This document shows positions 18,538 to 25,508 of a DNA stretch of 64,000 nt, one piece after another (positions within the stretch are counted from its first letter, which is position 1; the number at the start of each line of letters is the position of its first letter). Source of the DNA: Acidobacteriota bacterium (GTDB taxonomy: Bacteria > Acidobacteriota > Terriglobia > Bryobacterales > Bryobacteraceae); contig JAPKYZ010000024.1 in assembly GCA_026394055.1 (NCBI GenBank), positions 62,001 to 126,000 of the forward strand. Direction: 5' to 3'. The notes under the pieces are model-generated. The model had not been told where the DNA came from. It saw only the letters and a program-made list of their open reading frames with translations, and made no database searches. The position numbers and the translations under genes are program-made.

Positions 18538-18680
18538 AGGTGTCTTTTCAGCGTAGCGGACTGCTGCGCGCTATGTGGCGCAGGAAGCGATACGGTGGAG
18601 CACTGGGAGGCTAGGTTCGACGCAATGCCGTTGATCGCGACTGCCGGAAACTTGGGCTGCGCTAAGCTGATTCTAAGACG

Positions 18681-20135
18681 ATGCGACGGCCCTGGCTTCT
18701 CACAATCTTGCTGATCCTTGCTTGTTCCTGGAACGGCCTGCAAGCAGGCGAATTACTCCCCTTGTCCGCTGCCCGTGAGAGCAGGCAGCCCGACCGGCAA
18801 CTCGATGGCGTGTGGCAGGAATTGGCCTATGGACGAATCATCAAGATCCACGCCCGCGGCTTCGATCTCTATCACACCACCAAACTCCTCTGCTACCGGG
18901 ACCCTACTGGCACGGACTTGGCCCTGGATAGCCGGTACTCCCACTATGAGCTCGCCAAAGGCGGCCGCCTGACACTGTACTTTCACGACCTGGGAGAAAA
19001 CACCCGCCGGTTCCAAAATGGCGAACGCTTCCGGCGGCTGCCCAAGCTGCCCGCGGCGTGCGTGGATTCGCTCTCGACCAGCGAGTATCGAAATCCGGTG
19101 TTCATCTTCGACCTGTTCTGGCAGACGTTCAAGGACCACTACGCGTTCTTTAGCGAGCGCGGCATAGACTGGGATGCGGTGAGGAGCCGGTACCGGGCGC
19201 GCGTCACGCCCAGTTCTTCCCACGACGAATTGTTCGACCTCTTCCGGGAGATGCTGGGGTCTCTCAACGATGGCCATGTGCATCTCTATCTGGGGACCAA
19301 GCGGCACTTCCAGGCCGGTCGAAACGTGGTGCGGGAGAACCTCCAGCGCGCGTTTGAGGCGCAGAAATCGGAGACGAACTTCGGCCAGTACGTTTCCGCT
19401 TGGGCCGGCAGGCTCAAGGCTACTGTAAGTAGTGGGTTGCTTCAGGGCCCGGTGCACAGGGCGGCCAACGACACCATCTGGTGGGGCTCCCTCAATGACC
19501 GGATCGGCTACGTCAATGTCTACCTGCTGACCAACTTCATCGAGAACGGAGGCTGGAAGTCCAGGTCCGCGCAACTCCGCCTGGTGGACGAAACCTTCGA
19601 CCAGATCTTTGAAGAGTTCCAGGGCAAATCCGCCGTGTTGCTTGATCTCACCCACAACCAAGGTGGCTTCGATGCGGCCAGCGAACTGATCGCCGGCCGG
19701 TTCGCTGACCGGGCCCGGCACGCCCTCACCATTCGGCCCATCTTGACCAAGCCAGAGAAATTGATCGTCTATCCTTCCTCGCGGGCTCGCTTCACCAAGC
19801 CGGTCTACGTCCTGACGAGTCCCATCACCGTCAGCGCCGGGGAGGGTCTGGTTGCCATGCTGAAGCCGTTCCCGCACGTGAAGCAGATTGGCGAAAGGAC
19901 GCGCGGATACCTTTCCGGAATCCTGAACAAGCCGCTTCCGGCTGACTTTGCGGTGAGCGTGACGAGCCAACGGTTCACCACACCCGATGGAAAGTTGCTG
20001 GAGGTGGCGGGCAATGAACCAGACATCCCTCTCGATGTCTTTCCGGCCAACGACATGGATGGCGGCTACCGCCGGGCGCTGGACCGCGCGGTGGCGCTGA
20101 TCATGTCAGATATCTTGGCCAGCCATCCGCGCTGA
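18681..20135 (+). CDS. S41-family peptidase, exported
   Basis: A 484-residue protein with signal peptide (MRRPWLLTILLILACSWNGLQA). An N-terminal beta region precedes the S41 domain: FWQTFKDHYAFF and SLNDGHVHL near 195, VLLDLTHNQGGFDAA near 315, the nucleophile serine in SPITVSAGEG near 390, and IGERTRGYLSG. The motifs resemble the non-PDZ subgroup of C-terminal processing proteases. It acts outside the cytoplasm. Its 3' end overlaps the convergent TetR gene by 30 bases, so the two transcripts could interfere. A second S41 gene begins at 549, but the two are not in one operon. Confidence 0.85.
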   Translation: MRRPWLLTILLILACSWNGLQAGELLPLSAARESRQPDRQLDGVWQELAYGRIIKIHARGFDLYHTTKLLCYRDPTGTDLALDSRYSHYELAKGGRLTLYFHDLGENTRRFQNGERFRRLPKLPAACVDSLSTSEYRNPVFIFDLFWQTFKDHYAFFSERGIDWDAVRSRYRARVTPSSSHDELFDLFREMLGSLNDGHVHLYLGTKRHFQAGRNVVRENLQRAFEAQKSETNFGQYVSAWAGRLKATVSSGLLQGPVHRAANDTIWWGSLNDRIGYVNVYLLTNFIENGGWKSRSAQLRLVDETFDQIFEEFQGKSAVLLDLTHNQGGFDAASELIAGRFADRARHALTIRPILTKPEKLIVYPSSRARFTKPVYVLTSPITVSAGEGLVAMLKPFPHVKQIGERTRGYLSGILNKPLPADFAVSVTSQRFTTPDGKLLEVAGNEPDIPLDVFPANDMDGGYRRALDRAVALIMSDILASHPR

Positions 20136-20759
20136 GTGGCGGGCCCGGGCGGCCTTGGTGCGCGTCCGCGCCAATCCTGGCCACACCAGCGCCACGACCC
20201 GCGCCGGCCAGTCGGGCTTGATCGGCTGGCCGGCCAGGTAGCGCGCATAGAAAGACCCCACCAACATCGCCACCGCGGCGTCCAAGTCGGCCTCCGGCTG
20301 CAACTCGCCGCGAGCGGCCGCGCGCTCCAGCACTGTCCTTAGCATGGCCCGCCGGGGAGAGACGATACGCTCTCGGAACAGCGTGATCAGCCGCGGCGCG
20401 TGTTCTTCTTCGGCCAGCACCGTCCCCAGTAACGCCATGCCGCGGGGACGAAGCAGGGACCGGCGGAAGTTGGTCAAGATGGCCGTCAGTGCCGTCACCG
20501 TATCGTCGCCGGTCACTGGCGGCTCGCTGACCTGCAGGCGGGCCACGGCCGCCACGGCCAGATCCTCTTTGCCGGGCCACCGCCGGTAGATGGTGGGCTT
20601 GCTGACTTGGGCCGCCTGCGCGATGCCGTCAATCGACATGCGGCTGTAGCCGAAGCGGCTGAGATGATCGAGCGTGACGTCGAGAATCCGCTGTTCCGCC
20701 TCATCATCGCGCGGACGCCCAGGTTTGGTGGTGGCGGATTTGGTCAAGGGTCCGGGCAT
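20106..20759 (-). CDS. TetR/AcrR-family transcriptional repressor
   Basis: A 217-residue regulator. Residues 15-65 form the TetR helix-turn-helix: EQRILDVTLDHLSRFGYSRM, then SIDGIAQAAQVSKPTIYRRWPGK. The C-terminal part is the ligand-binding helical domain with an AefR-like EEHAPRLITLFRERIVSPRR segment. It is divergent from the DJ-1-like gene; the palindrome at 20801-20822 between them is the probable operator. The basic C-terminal extension after about residue 190 is read through DNA that also codes the end of the S41 protease, so it may be a recent extension. Confidence 0.9.
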   Translation of the reverse strand: MPGPLTKSATTKPGRPRDDEAEQRILDVTLDHLSRFGYSRMSIDGIAQAAQVSKPTIYRRWPGKEDLAVAAVARLQVSEPPVTGDDTVTALTAILTNFRRSLLRPRGMALLGTVLAEEEHAPRLITLFRERIVSPRRAMLRTVLERAAARGELQPEADLDAAVAMLVGSFYARYLAGQPIKPDWPARVVALVWPGLARTRTKAARARHSARMAGQDI

Positions 20760-20792
20760 GAACGACGTCCCTGCACCTAGCCAGAATACCAG

Positions 20793-20822
20793 TTGCTAGA
20801 TACGATACGGTGTCGTATCGTA
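20793..20822 (+). promoter_or_regulatory. TetR operator overlapping a probable leaderless promoter
   Basis: TACGATACG at 20801-20809, four bases GTGT, then CGTATCGTA at 20814-20822 form a perfect 9-4-9 palindrome. TTGCTA at 20793-20798 and TATCGT at 20816-20821, 17 bases apart, can serve as -35 and -10 elements. The ATG at 20829 then falls at the expected transcription start, and no ribosome site precedes it. Binding of the divergent TetR protein would block this promoter. The palindrome is seen directly; promoter and repressor assignment are inferred. Confidence 0.65.
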
Positions 20823-20828
20823 GATCCC

Positions 20829-21542
20829 ATGAAACCCAAGCAAGTTTTGATGGTCGTGGCCAGCCCCGCCGTATCCACCACGGTGGGCGGGCCGGTCGGA
20901 TTTTGGGCCTCGGAGATGACGCACCCGTTCTGGGAGTTTACCGAGGCCGGATATAGCATCGATCTGGCGAGCCCGAAGGGCGGCACCGTGGTGGTGGACC
21001 AGTTGAGCGACCCGCGCGATGCAAGCGGCTATTCGGCGCACGATCTGCTGAGCCTCGGCTTCCTCACCTCGCCGCGGACGGCCCCGCTGCTGGCCGAGAC
21101 CCGGGCGCTGAGTGACGTCGACCCCAGCCGCTACGATGCCATTCTGGTCTGCGGCGGACAGGCCCCGATGTTCACCTTCCGGCCAGATACGACGTTGCAG
21201 CAGTTGTTGCGGGTCTTTTTTGAGGCGGGCAAGCCCACGGCGGCGCTGTGCCATGGCGTGGCGGCGTTGATCGACGTGGCGCTAGCGGATGGGTCGATGC
21301 TGATCACCGGCCGCACCATGACCGGGTTCGCCAACGTGGAGGAAGATCAAGCGGACCGGATCGTCGGACAACGGGTCATGCCCTGGCGCATCGAGGATGC
21401 CGCCCGGGAGCGGGGCGCCAACTACATCCAAGGCGGCGCCTGGAAACCGTTCGCCACCCGCGATGGCCTGCTGATCACCGGCCAGCAGCAGTACTCCGGC
21501 GCGTTGACGGCCCGGCTAGTCATTGAGGCCCTGGGCCGCTAG
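20829..21542 (+). CDS. DJ-1/PfpI-family protein
   Basis: A 237-residue cytosolic protein starting at ATG 20829 (MKPKQVLMVV). The DJ-1/PfpI fold is visible: LMVVASPA strand 1, the FTEAGYSIDLASPKGG segment with the acidic residue, DAILVCGGQAPMF, and the nucleophile cysteine in ALCHGVAAL near residue 142. Family members include glyoxalase III/deglycase-like enzymes and small-molecule stress proteins. The gene is controlled by the adjacent TetR protein, by position, and is followed by a reductase gene after 57 bases. That arrangement suggests an inducible response to a reactive carbonyl or similar compound, which is inference. Confidence 0.85.
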   Translation: MKPKQVLMVVASPAVSTTVGGPVGFWASEMTHPFWEFTEAGYSIDLASPKGGTVVVDQLSDPRDASGYSAHDLLSLGFLTSPRTAPLLAETRALSDVDPSRYDAILVCGGQAPMFTFRPDTTLQQLLRVFFEAGKPTAALCHGVAALIDVALADGSMLITGRTMTGFANVEEDQADRIVGQRVMPWRIEDAARERGANYIQGGAWKPFATRDGLLITGQQQYSGALTARLVIEALGR

Positions 21543-21599
21543 ACTTTGGGCAGAGAGATTTCACCCGCGCGGGAACAAGAAGGAGGCAGGGAGAACAGC

Positions 21600-22178
21600 A
21601 TGAAGATCGGAATGTTGGGCGCCGGCAATGTCGGCCAGGCGTTGGGCCAGGGCTGGATGGCGGCCGGACATGAAGTGAAGTTCGGGTCCCGCCAGCCGGG
21701 CTCCGTGGAGGCGGCCATTGCCTTCGGCGACGTCGTCGCTTTGGCGACACCCTGGGATTCGACCGAGGCGGTGTTGGGCGGGCGGAACCTGGCGGGCAAA
21801 ATCCTGCTCGATGCCACCAACCCGATTGCCCCTGGCCTGGCCGGGCTGACGCACGGCTTAAATGATTCTGGGGGCGAGCAGGTGGCCCGCTGGGCGCCGG
21901 GTGCGCGTGTGGTGAAGATCTTCAACACCATCGGCGCCAACATGATGGCCGATCCCGTGATCAACGGCCAAGCCGCAACGATGCTCTACTGCGGTGATGA
22001 CGCGGAGGCCAAACAGGTGGCGGCGGGGCTGGCGGCGGAACTGGGGTTTGAGCCAATGGACGCGGGCCCGCTGGAGCAGGCCCGTTATCTGGAACCGTTG
22101 GCTATGCTGTGGATCACCATGGCTCTGAAGTACGGCCACGGGCGTGAAATGGGCTTTAAACTACTGAAACGAAGCTAG
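21600..22178 (+). CDS. NADP-dependent oxidoreductase, F420 reductase-like fold
   Basis: A 192-residue Rossmann protein beginning MKIGMLGAGNVGQALGQ. It has the GxGxxG dinucleotide loop, then FGSRQPG after strand 2, a basic pattern that favours NADP. VVALATPWDS and ILLDATNP follow, then FNTIGANMM. This is the NADPH:F420 oxidoreductase/ProC-like fold shared by many small reductases. AGAAGGAGG lies upstream of the ATG. It probably shares the transcript of the DJ-1-like gene. Its stop overlaps the convergent bacilliredoxin gene by 4 bases. F420 use cannot be claimed. Confidence 0.83.
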   Translation: MKIGMLGAGNVGQALGQGWMAAGHEVKFGSRQPGSVEAAIAFGDVVALATPWDSTEAVLGGRNLAGKILLDATNPIAPGLAGLTHGLNDSGGEQVARWAPGARVVKIFNTIGANMMADPVINGQAATMLYCGDDAEAKQVAAGLAAELGFEPMDAGPLEQARYLEPLAMLWITMALKYGHGREMGFKLLKRS

Positions 22179-22612
22179 ACAGTCTGCTTGACGCAGTGCT
22201 CGTCAAAGGCGCTCATCAGGGTGCGGGCAATGGTCAACGGATCATTGCCTTCAATCTGGGAGCGGTGCAGCACCCACACGGGCTTCCCATCCCGGAACAG
22301 GGCCACCGAGGGGGACGACGGCGGAACTTCCGCCAGATACTTCTCGCGCAAATGGGCCACGGCTTCGACATCGCCACCCGCGAACACCGTCGCGGCCACG
22401 TCCGGCGGATTGGAGGTGTTCTTCAACGCCACCGCCACGCCCGGCCGAGCCTTACCCGCGGCGCAACCGCACACCGAGTTGGTCACCATCAACACCGTGC
22501 CGCCGCCGGGCTTCAACAATTCGTCGACCTTGGCCGGAGTGCGCGCCTCCATGATGCCGTGACGGGTCAGATCCTCGCGCATGGGGGTGATCAAGATTTC
22601 TGAATAGGGCAT
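22175..22612 (-). CDS. BrxA/BrxB-family bacilliredoxin
   Basis: A 145-residue thioredoxin-fold protein of the YphP/YqiW (BrxA/BrxB) family. The active site is VCGCAAGKARPGV near residue 50, the Cys-Gly-Cys motif of this group, and FRDGKPVWVLHRSQIEG near 115 is conserved. Members remove bacillithiol from proteins after oxidative stress. Bacillithiol use in this organism is not shown here, although a DinB-type protein also occurs in the window. It is a single gene facing the reductase. Confidence 0.92.
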   Translation of the reverse strand: MPYSEILITPMREDLTRHGIMEARTPAKVDELLKPGGGTVLMVTNSVCGCAAGKARPGVAVALKNTSNPPDVAATVFAGGDVEAVAHLREKYLAEVPPSSPSVALFRDGKPVWVLHRSQIEGNDPLTIARTLMSAFDEHCVKQTV

Positions 22613-22631
22613 ATTTCAATATTACGATATG

Positions 22632-23438
22632 TCACCACATTTGAAAATGTCCATCGGAAAACTGTATTTTTACGTCGGTGTCGAATAGCTCACTCAGCAC
22701 GGCAGATTGCAGAATTTCCGCCTTGCTCCCATCCTGGGCCACGCGCCCCGCCTTCAGGCAGATCACGCGGCCGATCTCCGGGATGATGTCGGGTAAGTTG
22801 TGCGTTACCAACACGATCGTGACGCCGCGGCCGGCCAGCTGACGCATCGTGCGGTGCAAGTCGCGGAAGGCGGCGATGTCCAGCGAGTTGGTCGGCTCAT
22901 CCAGTACCAGCGCTTTCGGCTGATGGACCAACGCCCGCGCGAGCACCGCCCGGCGGACCTCGCCGGAAGACATCTGTGTCGCGAGCCGGTGCTGCAAGTG
23001 AGTCAACCCCACAAACTCCAGCAGTTCGTCGGCCTTGGCCTCCATTTCCGGGGTCACTTCATGCCAGGGCCAGATGCCGACGCTCGAAAAGAAGCCGGAG
23101 AGCACGATTTCGCGTGCCGGGTAGGGCTGGGTGCAGGTGGTCACCAGGTCGTTGGTGACGATGCCGAGCATGGACCGCAGCTCGTCCACATGCCACGTAT
23201 CGCGGCCCATGATGCGAAGCGTCGAATCCTGGTAGCGGGGATAGCATTCCCGCGTTAAGGTCTTGATTAAAGTGGACTTGCCGCAGCCGTTCGGGCCCAG
23301 AATGGCGGTGTGCTCGCCTTCATGAATGGTCAACGACACCCGGTCGAGCGCGGGGCGCTGCTCCGGATCCTCCCCGCGCCACACGGTGACATCACGCAAT
23401 TCCAGCAGCGGTTGGTTAATCTGGCTATGTTGGCTCAA
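22632..23438 (-). CDS. ABC transporter ATP-binding protein
   Basis: A 268-residue ATPase with Walker A GPNGCGKST near 55, the signature MSSGEVRRAVLARAL near 160, Walker B ALVLDEPTNSLD near 180, and switch histidine VTHNLPDI. The sequence resembles the single-domain iron-complex/ModF-like group (YlmA-like). No permease or binding protein is adjacent: the bacilliredoxin lies downstream at 19 bases and the VapB gene diverges upstream. It may work with a permease encoded elsewhere or as a soluble ATPase. Confidence 0.88.
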   Translation of the reverse strand: MSQHSQINQPLLELRDVTVWRGEDPEQRPALDRVSLTIHEGEHTAILGPNGCGKSTLIKTLTRECYPRYQDSTLRIMGRDTWHVDELRSMLGIVTNDLVTTCTQPYPAREIVLSGFFSSVGIWPWHEVTPEMEAKADELLEFVGLTHLQHRLATQMSSGEVRRAVLARALVHQPKALVLDEPTNSLDIAAFRDLHRTMRQLAGRGVTIVLVTHNLPDIIPEIGRVICLKAGRVAQDGSKAEILQSAVLSELFDTDVKIQFSDGHFQMW

Positions 23439-23460
23439 TTGACTAGGCTATGGTGGCTTT

Positions 23461-23766
23461 ATGCGACGCGTCAATATCTCGACGCTGAAGAACAACCTCA
23501 GCGCGATCCTGGCCACGTTGGAACCCGAAGGCCCCGTGATGGTAACTGTCCGCAACCGGCCCGTGGCCGAGTTGCGGCCGTTGCCGCCCCTGCTGGACGA
23601 GGATCACTGGGCCCGTTTGGAGCGCGAGGGCCTCATCCGCAGGCCGGCAAAAAGGTGGACGCCTGAAGACGTTCAGGAGTTCTTGCGCATGCACCCGCCC
23701 GTTGAGACAGTACAGCCGGCCAACGTCCTGCAGGCCTTGCTTGAGGAGCGGAGCGAGGGCAGGTGA
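23461..23766 (+). CDS. VapB/Phd-type antitoxin
   Basis: A 101-residue protein. RRVNISTLKNNLSAILATLE and MVTVRNRPVAELRPLPP form the Phd/YefM-type DNA-binding domain, and the tail ends LLEERSEGR, as VapB antitoxins of this type usually do just before their toxin. The C-terminal half normally wraps the toxin. The gene that follows is only the last part of a VapC toxin, so this looks like an orphaned antitoxin. It starts 22 bases from the divergent ABC ATPase gene. Confidence 0.8.
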   Translation: MRRVNISTLKNNLSAILATLEPEGPVMVTVRNRPVAELRPLPPLLDEDHWARLEREGLIRRPAKRWTPEDVQEFLRMHPPVETVQPANVLQALLEERSEGR

Positions 23767-23854
23767 CATTCTGACCTTCGTCTGCCTGGACGAACGGCTC
23801 CGGTTGGCCGCCGTCCGCGAGGGGCTCCAGCTGCAACCGCGGCAACTCCCTTAA
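23765..23854 (+). pseudogene. C-terminal remnant of a VapC PIN-domain toxin
   Basis: In the frame starting at 23765, overlapping the antitoxin stop, 29 codons read DILTFVCLDERLRLAAVREG and then LQLQPRQLP before TAA. This matches the closing strand and helix of VapC toxins (the TFD-RL-AA-EGL pattern). The start codon and the first ~95-100 residues, including most catalytic acidic residues of the PIN domain, are missing. A simple internal deletion that joined the antitoxin end to the toxin tail explains it. Confidence 0.65.
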
Positions 23855-23908
23855 CCGTCGGCAGTACCCATTCGCCCCCACAACTCAGCCCACCAGGACT
23901 TTCCGCTC

Positions 23909-23936
23909 TTGACAAAGCGGTCATTAGAACTACAAT
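23909..23936 (+). promoter_or_regulatory. Sigma-70 promoter of the padR operon
   Basis: TTGACA (perfect -35) at 23909-23914 and TACAAT (5 of 6 for -10) at 23931-23936 are 16 bases apart. The PadR ATG lies only 10 bases beyond the -10, so the message would have an extremely short leader. An imperfect palindrome ATGTAAGCAT at 23935-23944 sits at the start site and could be a PadR operator. Confidence 0.75.
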
Positions 23937-23946
23937 GTAAGCATCA

Positions 23947-24270
23947 ATGCTGGGAGAGTTTGAATATCTGCTGATCACGGCCGCCGCCGGACTGGGTGAT
24001 GAGGCCTACGGGGCCGCGATTCGCGAGGCGATTGCCTCGGCTTCGGGCCACAAGTGCTCCATTGGTTCTCTCTATGTCACGCTCGACCGGTTGGAAGCCA
24101 AGGGCCTGATTGAAACCTGGATGGGTGAGGCGACAGCCCAGCGCGGCGGACGGGCCAAGCGCATGGTCCGCGTGACGGCGAGCGGCGCGAAGGCAGCCAA
24201 GGAGTTCTACGACACGGTGATGCGCGTCAGCCGGGGGGCCACGTGGGCCACGGATCAGGGGCCGCTATGA
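23947..24270 (+). CDS. PadR-family transcriptional regulator
   Basis: A 107-residue winged-helix protein. LGEFEYLLITAAAGLGDEAYG, SIGSLYVTLDRLEAKGLIE and GGRAKRMVRVTASGAKA are the conserved PadR helix, recognition helix and wing; the C-terminal dimerisation helix is short. PadR proteins are repressors that often control the membrane protein encoded next to them. Here the stop overlaps the ATG of the downstream membrane-protein gene by 4 bases. In Acidobacteriota, PadR genes commonly precede ABC permeases; that permease is absent. Confidence 0.9.
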   Translation: MLGEFEYLLITAAAGLGDEAYGAAIREAIASASGHKCSIGSLYVTLDRLEAKGLIETWMGEATAQRGGRAKRMVRVTASGAKAAKEFYDTVMRVSRGATWATDQGPL

Positions 24271-24947
24271 GCAGCCTGGGAGCCTGGCTCTTACGGAGCG
24301 CCGCCCAACTGCTGGAGCCGCGGGAGCGGGAGGCCGTCCTGGGCGATCTCGCCGAGGCGGGCACCGGCATGGGGCTCAGCCTGTGGGAAGTGTTCGGCCT
24401 GGTCGCCCGCCGCCAACTGAGCCTGTGGAAGAGTTGGCGCCCGTGGCTGGCCGCCTTCGGCCTGGCCTTTCCCGGCTCGCTGGTCCTGATGGGCTATTCG
24501 GTGTCCGTCAGCCGGGGCTATCAGCAACTGCTGGACCCCGGCGGCCTGCTGACGGGCCAGACGGTATGGCTGGTCTGCTGCAACCTGCTGGTGCTGTGCG
24601 GCTTGGCCTGGAGCGGCGGGTTTGTGGTGGGATCGCTGTCCCGGCGGACGCTCTGGGTGAGCGTCGCCTTTTCCTTCGCACCCTGCATGTTTTGCCTGAG
24701 CCGCTTCAACGTCGCGTGCCTGTCGCGCATGTGCCTGTTCCTCTTTCTTCTGCCTGCCTCTTGGGGGCTGGCGCGAGGCTTGCGCCTTGTTCCGATTAAG
24801 CGAAGTTCGGCGATGCTGCTGGCCGTGGGCGTCACCGCGTTGACCATCCCCTTTTGGGATCGGGGCGGCGCCTGGATCCCGAACTGGGCCCTCAGCTGGC
24901 CGGCCTGGTATCTGGTGGCCACCGGGCGGCGCTCTGATTACAACTGA
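24267..24947 (+). CDS. Polytopic membrane protein coupled to PadR
   Basis: 226 residues from ATG 24267, translationally coupled to padR. An N-terminal amphipathic segment (LLEPREREAVLGDLAEAG, similar to the N-terminal region of some PadR-associated permeases) is followed by about five to six hydrophobic segments (for example WLAAFGLAFPGSLVLMGYSV, TVWLVCCNLLVLCGLAWSGG, LFLFLLPASWGLA). No transport or enzymatic motif is visible. I do not recognise a named family. The shared operon suggests its level is set by the PadR ligand. Confidence 0.75.
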   Translation: MSSLGAWLLRSAAQLLEPREREAVLGDLAEAGTGMGLSLWEVFGLVARRQLSLWKSWRPWLAAFGLAFPGSLVLMGYSVSVSRGYQQLLDPGGLLTGQTVWLVCCNLLVLCGLAWSGGFVVGSLSRRTLWVSVAFSFAPCMFCLSRFNVACLSRMCLFLFLLPASWGLARGLRLVPIKRSSAMLLAVGVTALTIPFWDRGGAWIPNWALSWPAWYLVATGRRSDYN

Positions 24948-24974
24948 CGTCCGATTCTAATTCAGGAGCGGGAA

Positions 24975-25508
24975 ATGAAGACTAAGTTCGCCTTGACCGT
25001 CAATGGCGCCAAACAACGGGTGACGGCTGAGCCCGGCACGCCACTGCTCTACGTTCTGCGTAACGCCTTAAAGCTGACCGGTCCCCGCTTTGGCTGCGGG
25101 CTGGCCCAGTGCGGCGCCTGCGCGGTGCTGGTGGACGGCAAGGAAGTCCGGTCCTGCGTCGTGCCGGTGGATTCGATGGTGGGCAAGAAGGTGGTGACCA
25201 TCGAAGGCCTGCCTGAGGTCTGGGCGCAACAAAAGGGCATTGCCCCCAACAGCCAGACGCTGCACCCCGTCCAGCAGGCCTGGATTGATGAGCAGACCCC
25301 GAAGTGTGGCTACTGCCAGAGCGGCATGATGATCGCCGCCGTGGACTTGCTGTCGAAGAATCCTAACCCGACCGTGGCCGAGATCAAGGACGCTTTCACC
25401 AACACTCCGCCCTCGCCGCACCTGTGCCGTTGCGGCACCTACGCCGCGATCATCGACGCGGTCCAACGTGCGGCCAAGGTGATGAACTCAACCGGAGGTC
25501 CCGCATGA
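24975..25508 (+). CDS. Molybdenum hydroxylase small subunit, two [2Fe-2S] clusters
   Basis: A 177-residue electron-transfer subunit of the xanthine-oxidase family. The plant-type cluster uses GCGLAQCGACAVLVDG near 42-57 plus the later C in RSCVVPV. The second cluster uses KCGYCQSGMM near 110 and HLCRCGTYAAII near 147. The order matches isoquinoline 1-oxidoreductase alpha subunits (IorA). AGGAGCGGGAA precedes the ATG. The stop overlaps the large-subunit ATG (ATGA), so the two are made together. It passes electrons from the molybdenum site in the large subunit. The cytochrome-type acceptor is not encoded nearby. Confidence 0.93.
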   Translation: MKTKFALTVNGAKQRVTAEPGTPLLYVLRNALKLTGPRFGCGLAQCGACAVLVDGKEVRSCVVPVDSMVGKKVVTIEGLPEVWAQQKGIAPNSQTLHPVQQAWIDEQTPKCGYCQSGMMIAAVDLLSKNPNPTVAEIKDAFTNTPPSPHLCRCGTYAAIIDAVQRAAKVMNSTGGPA

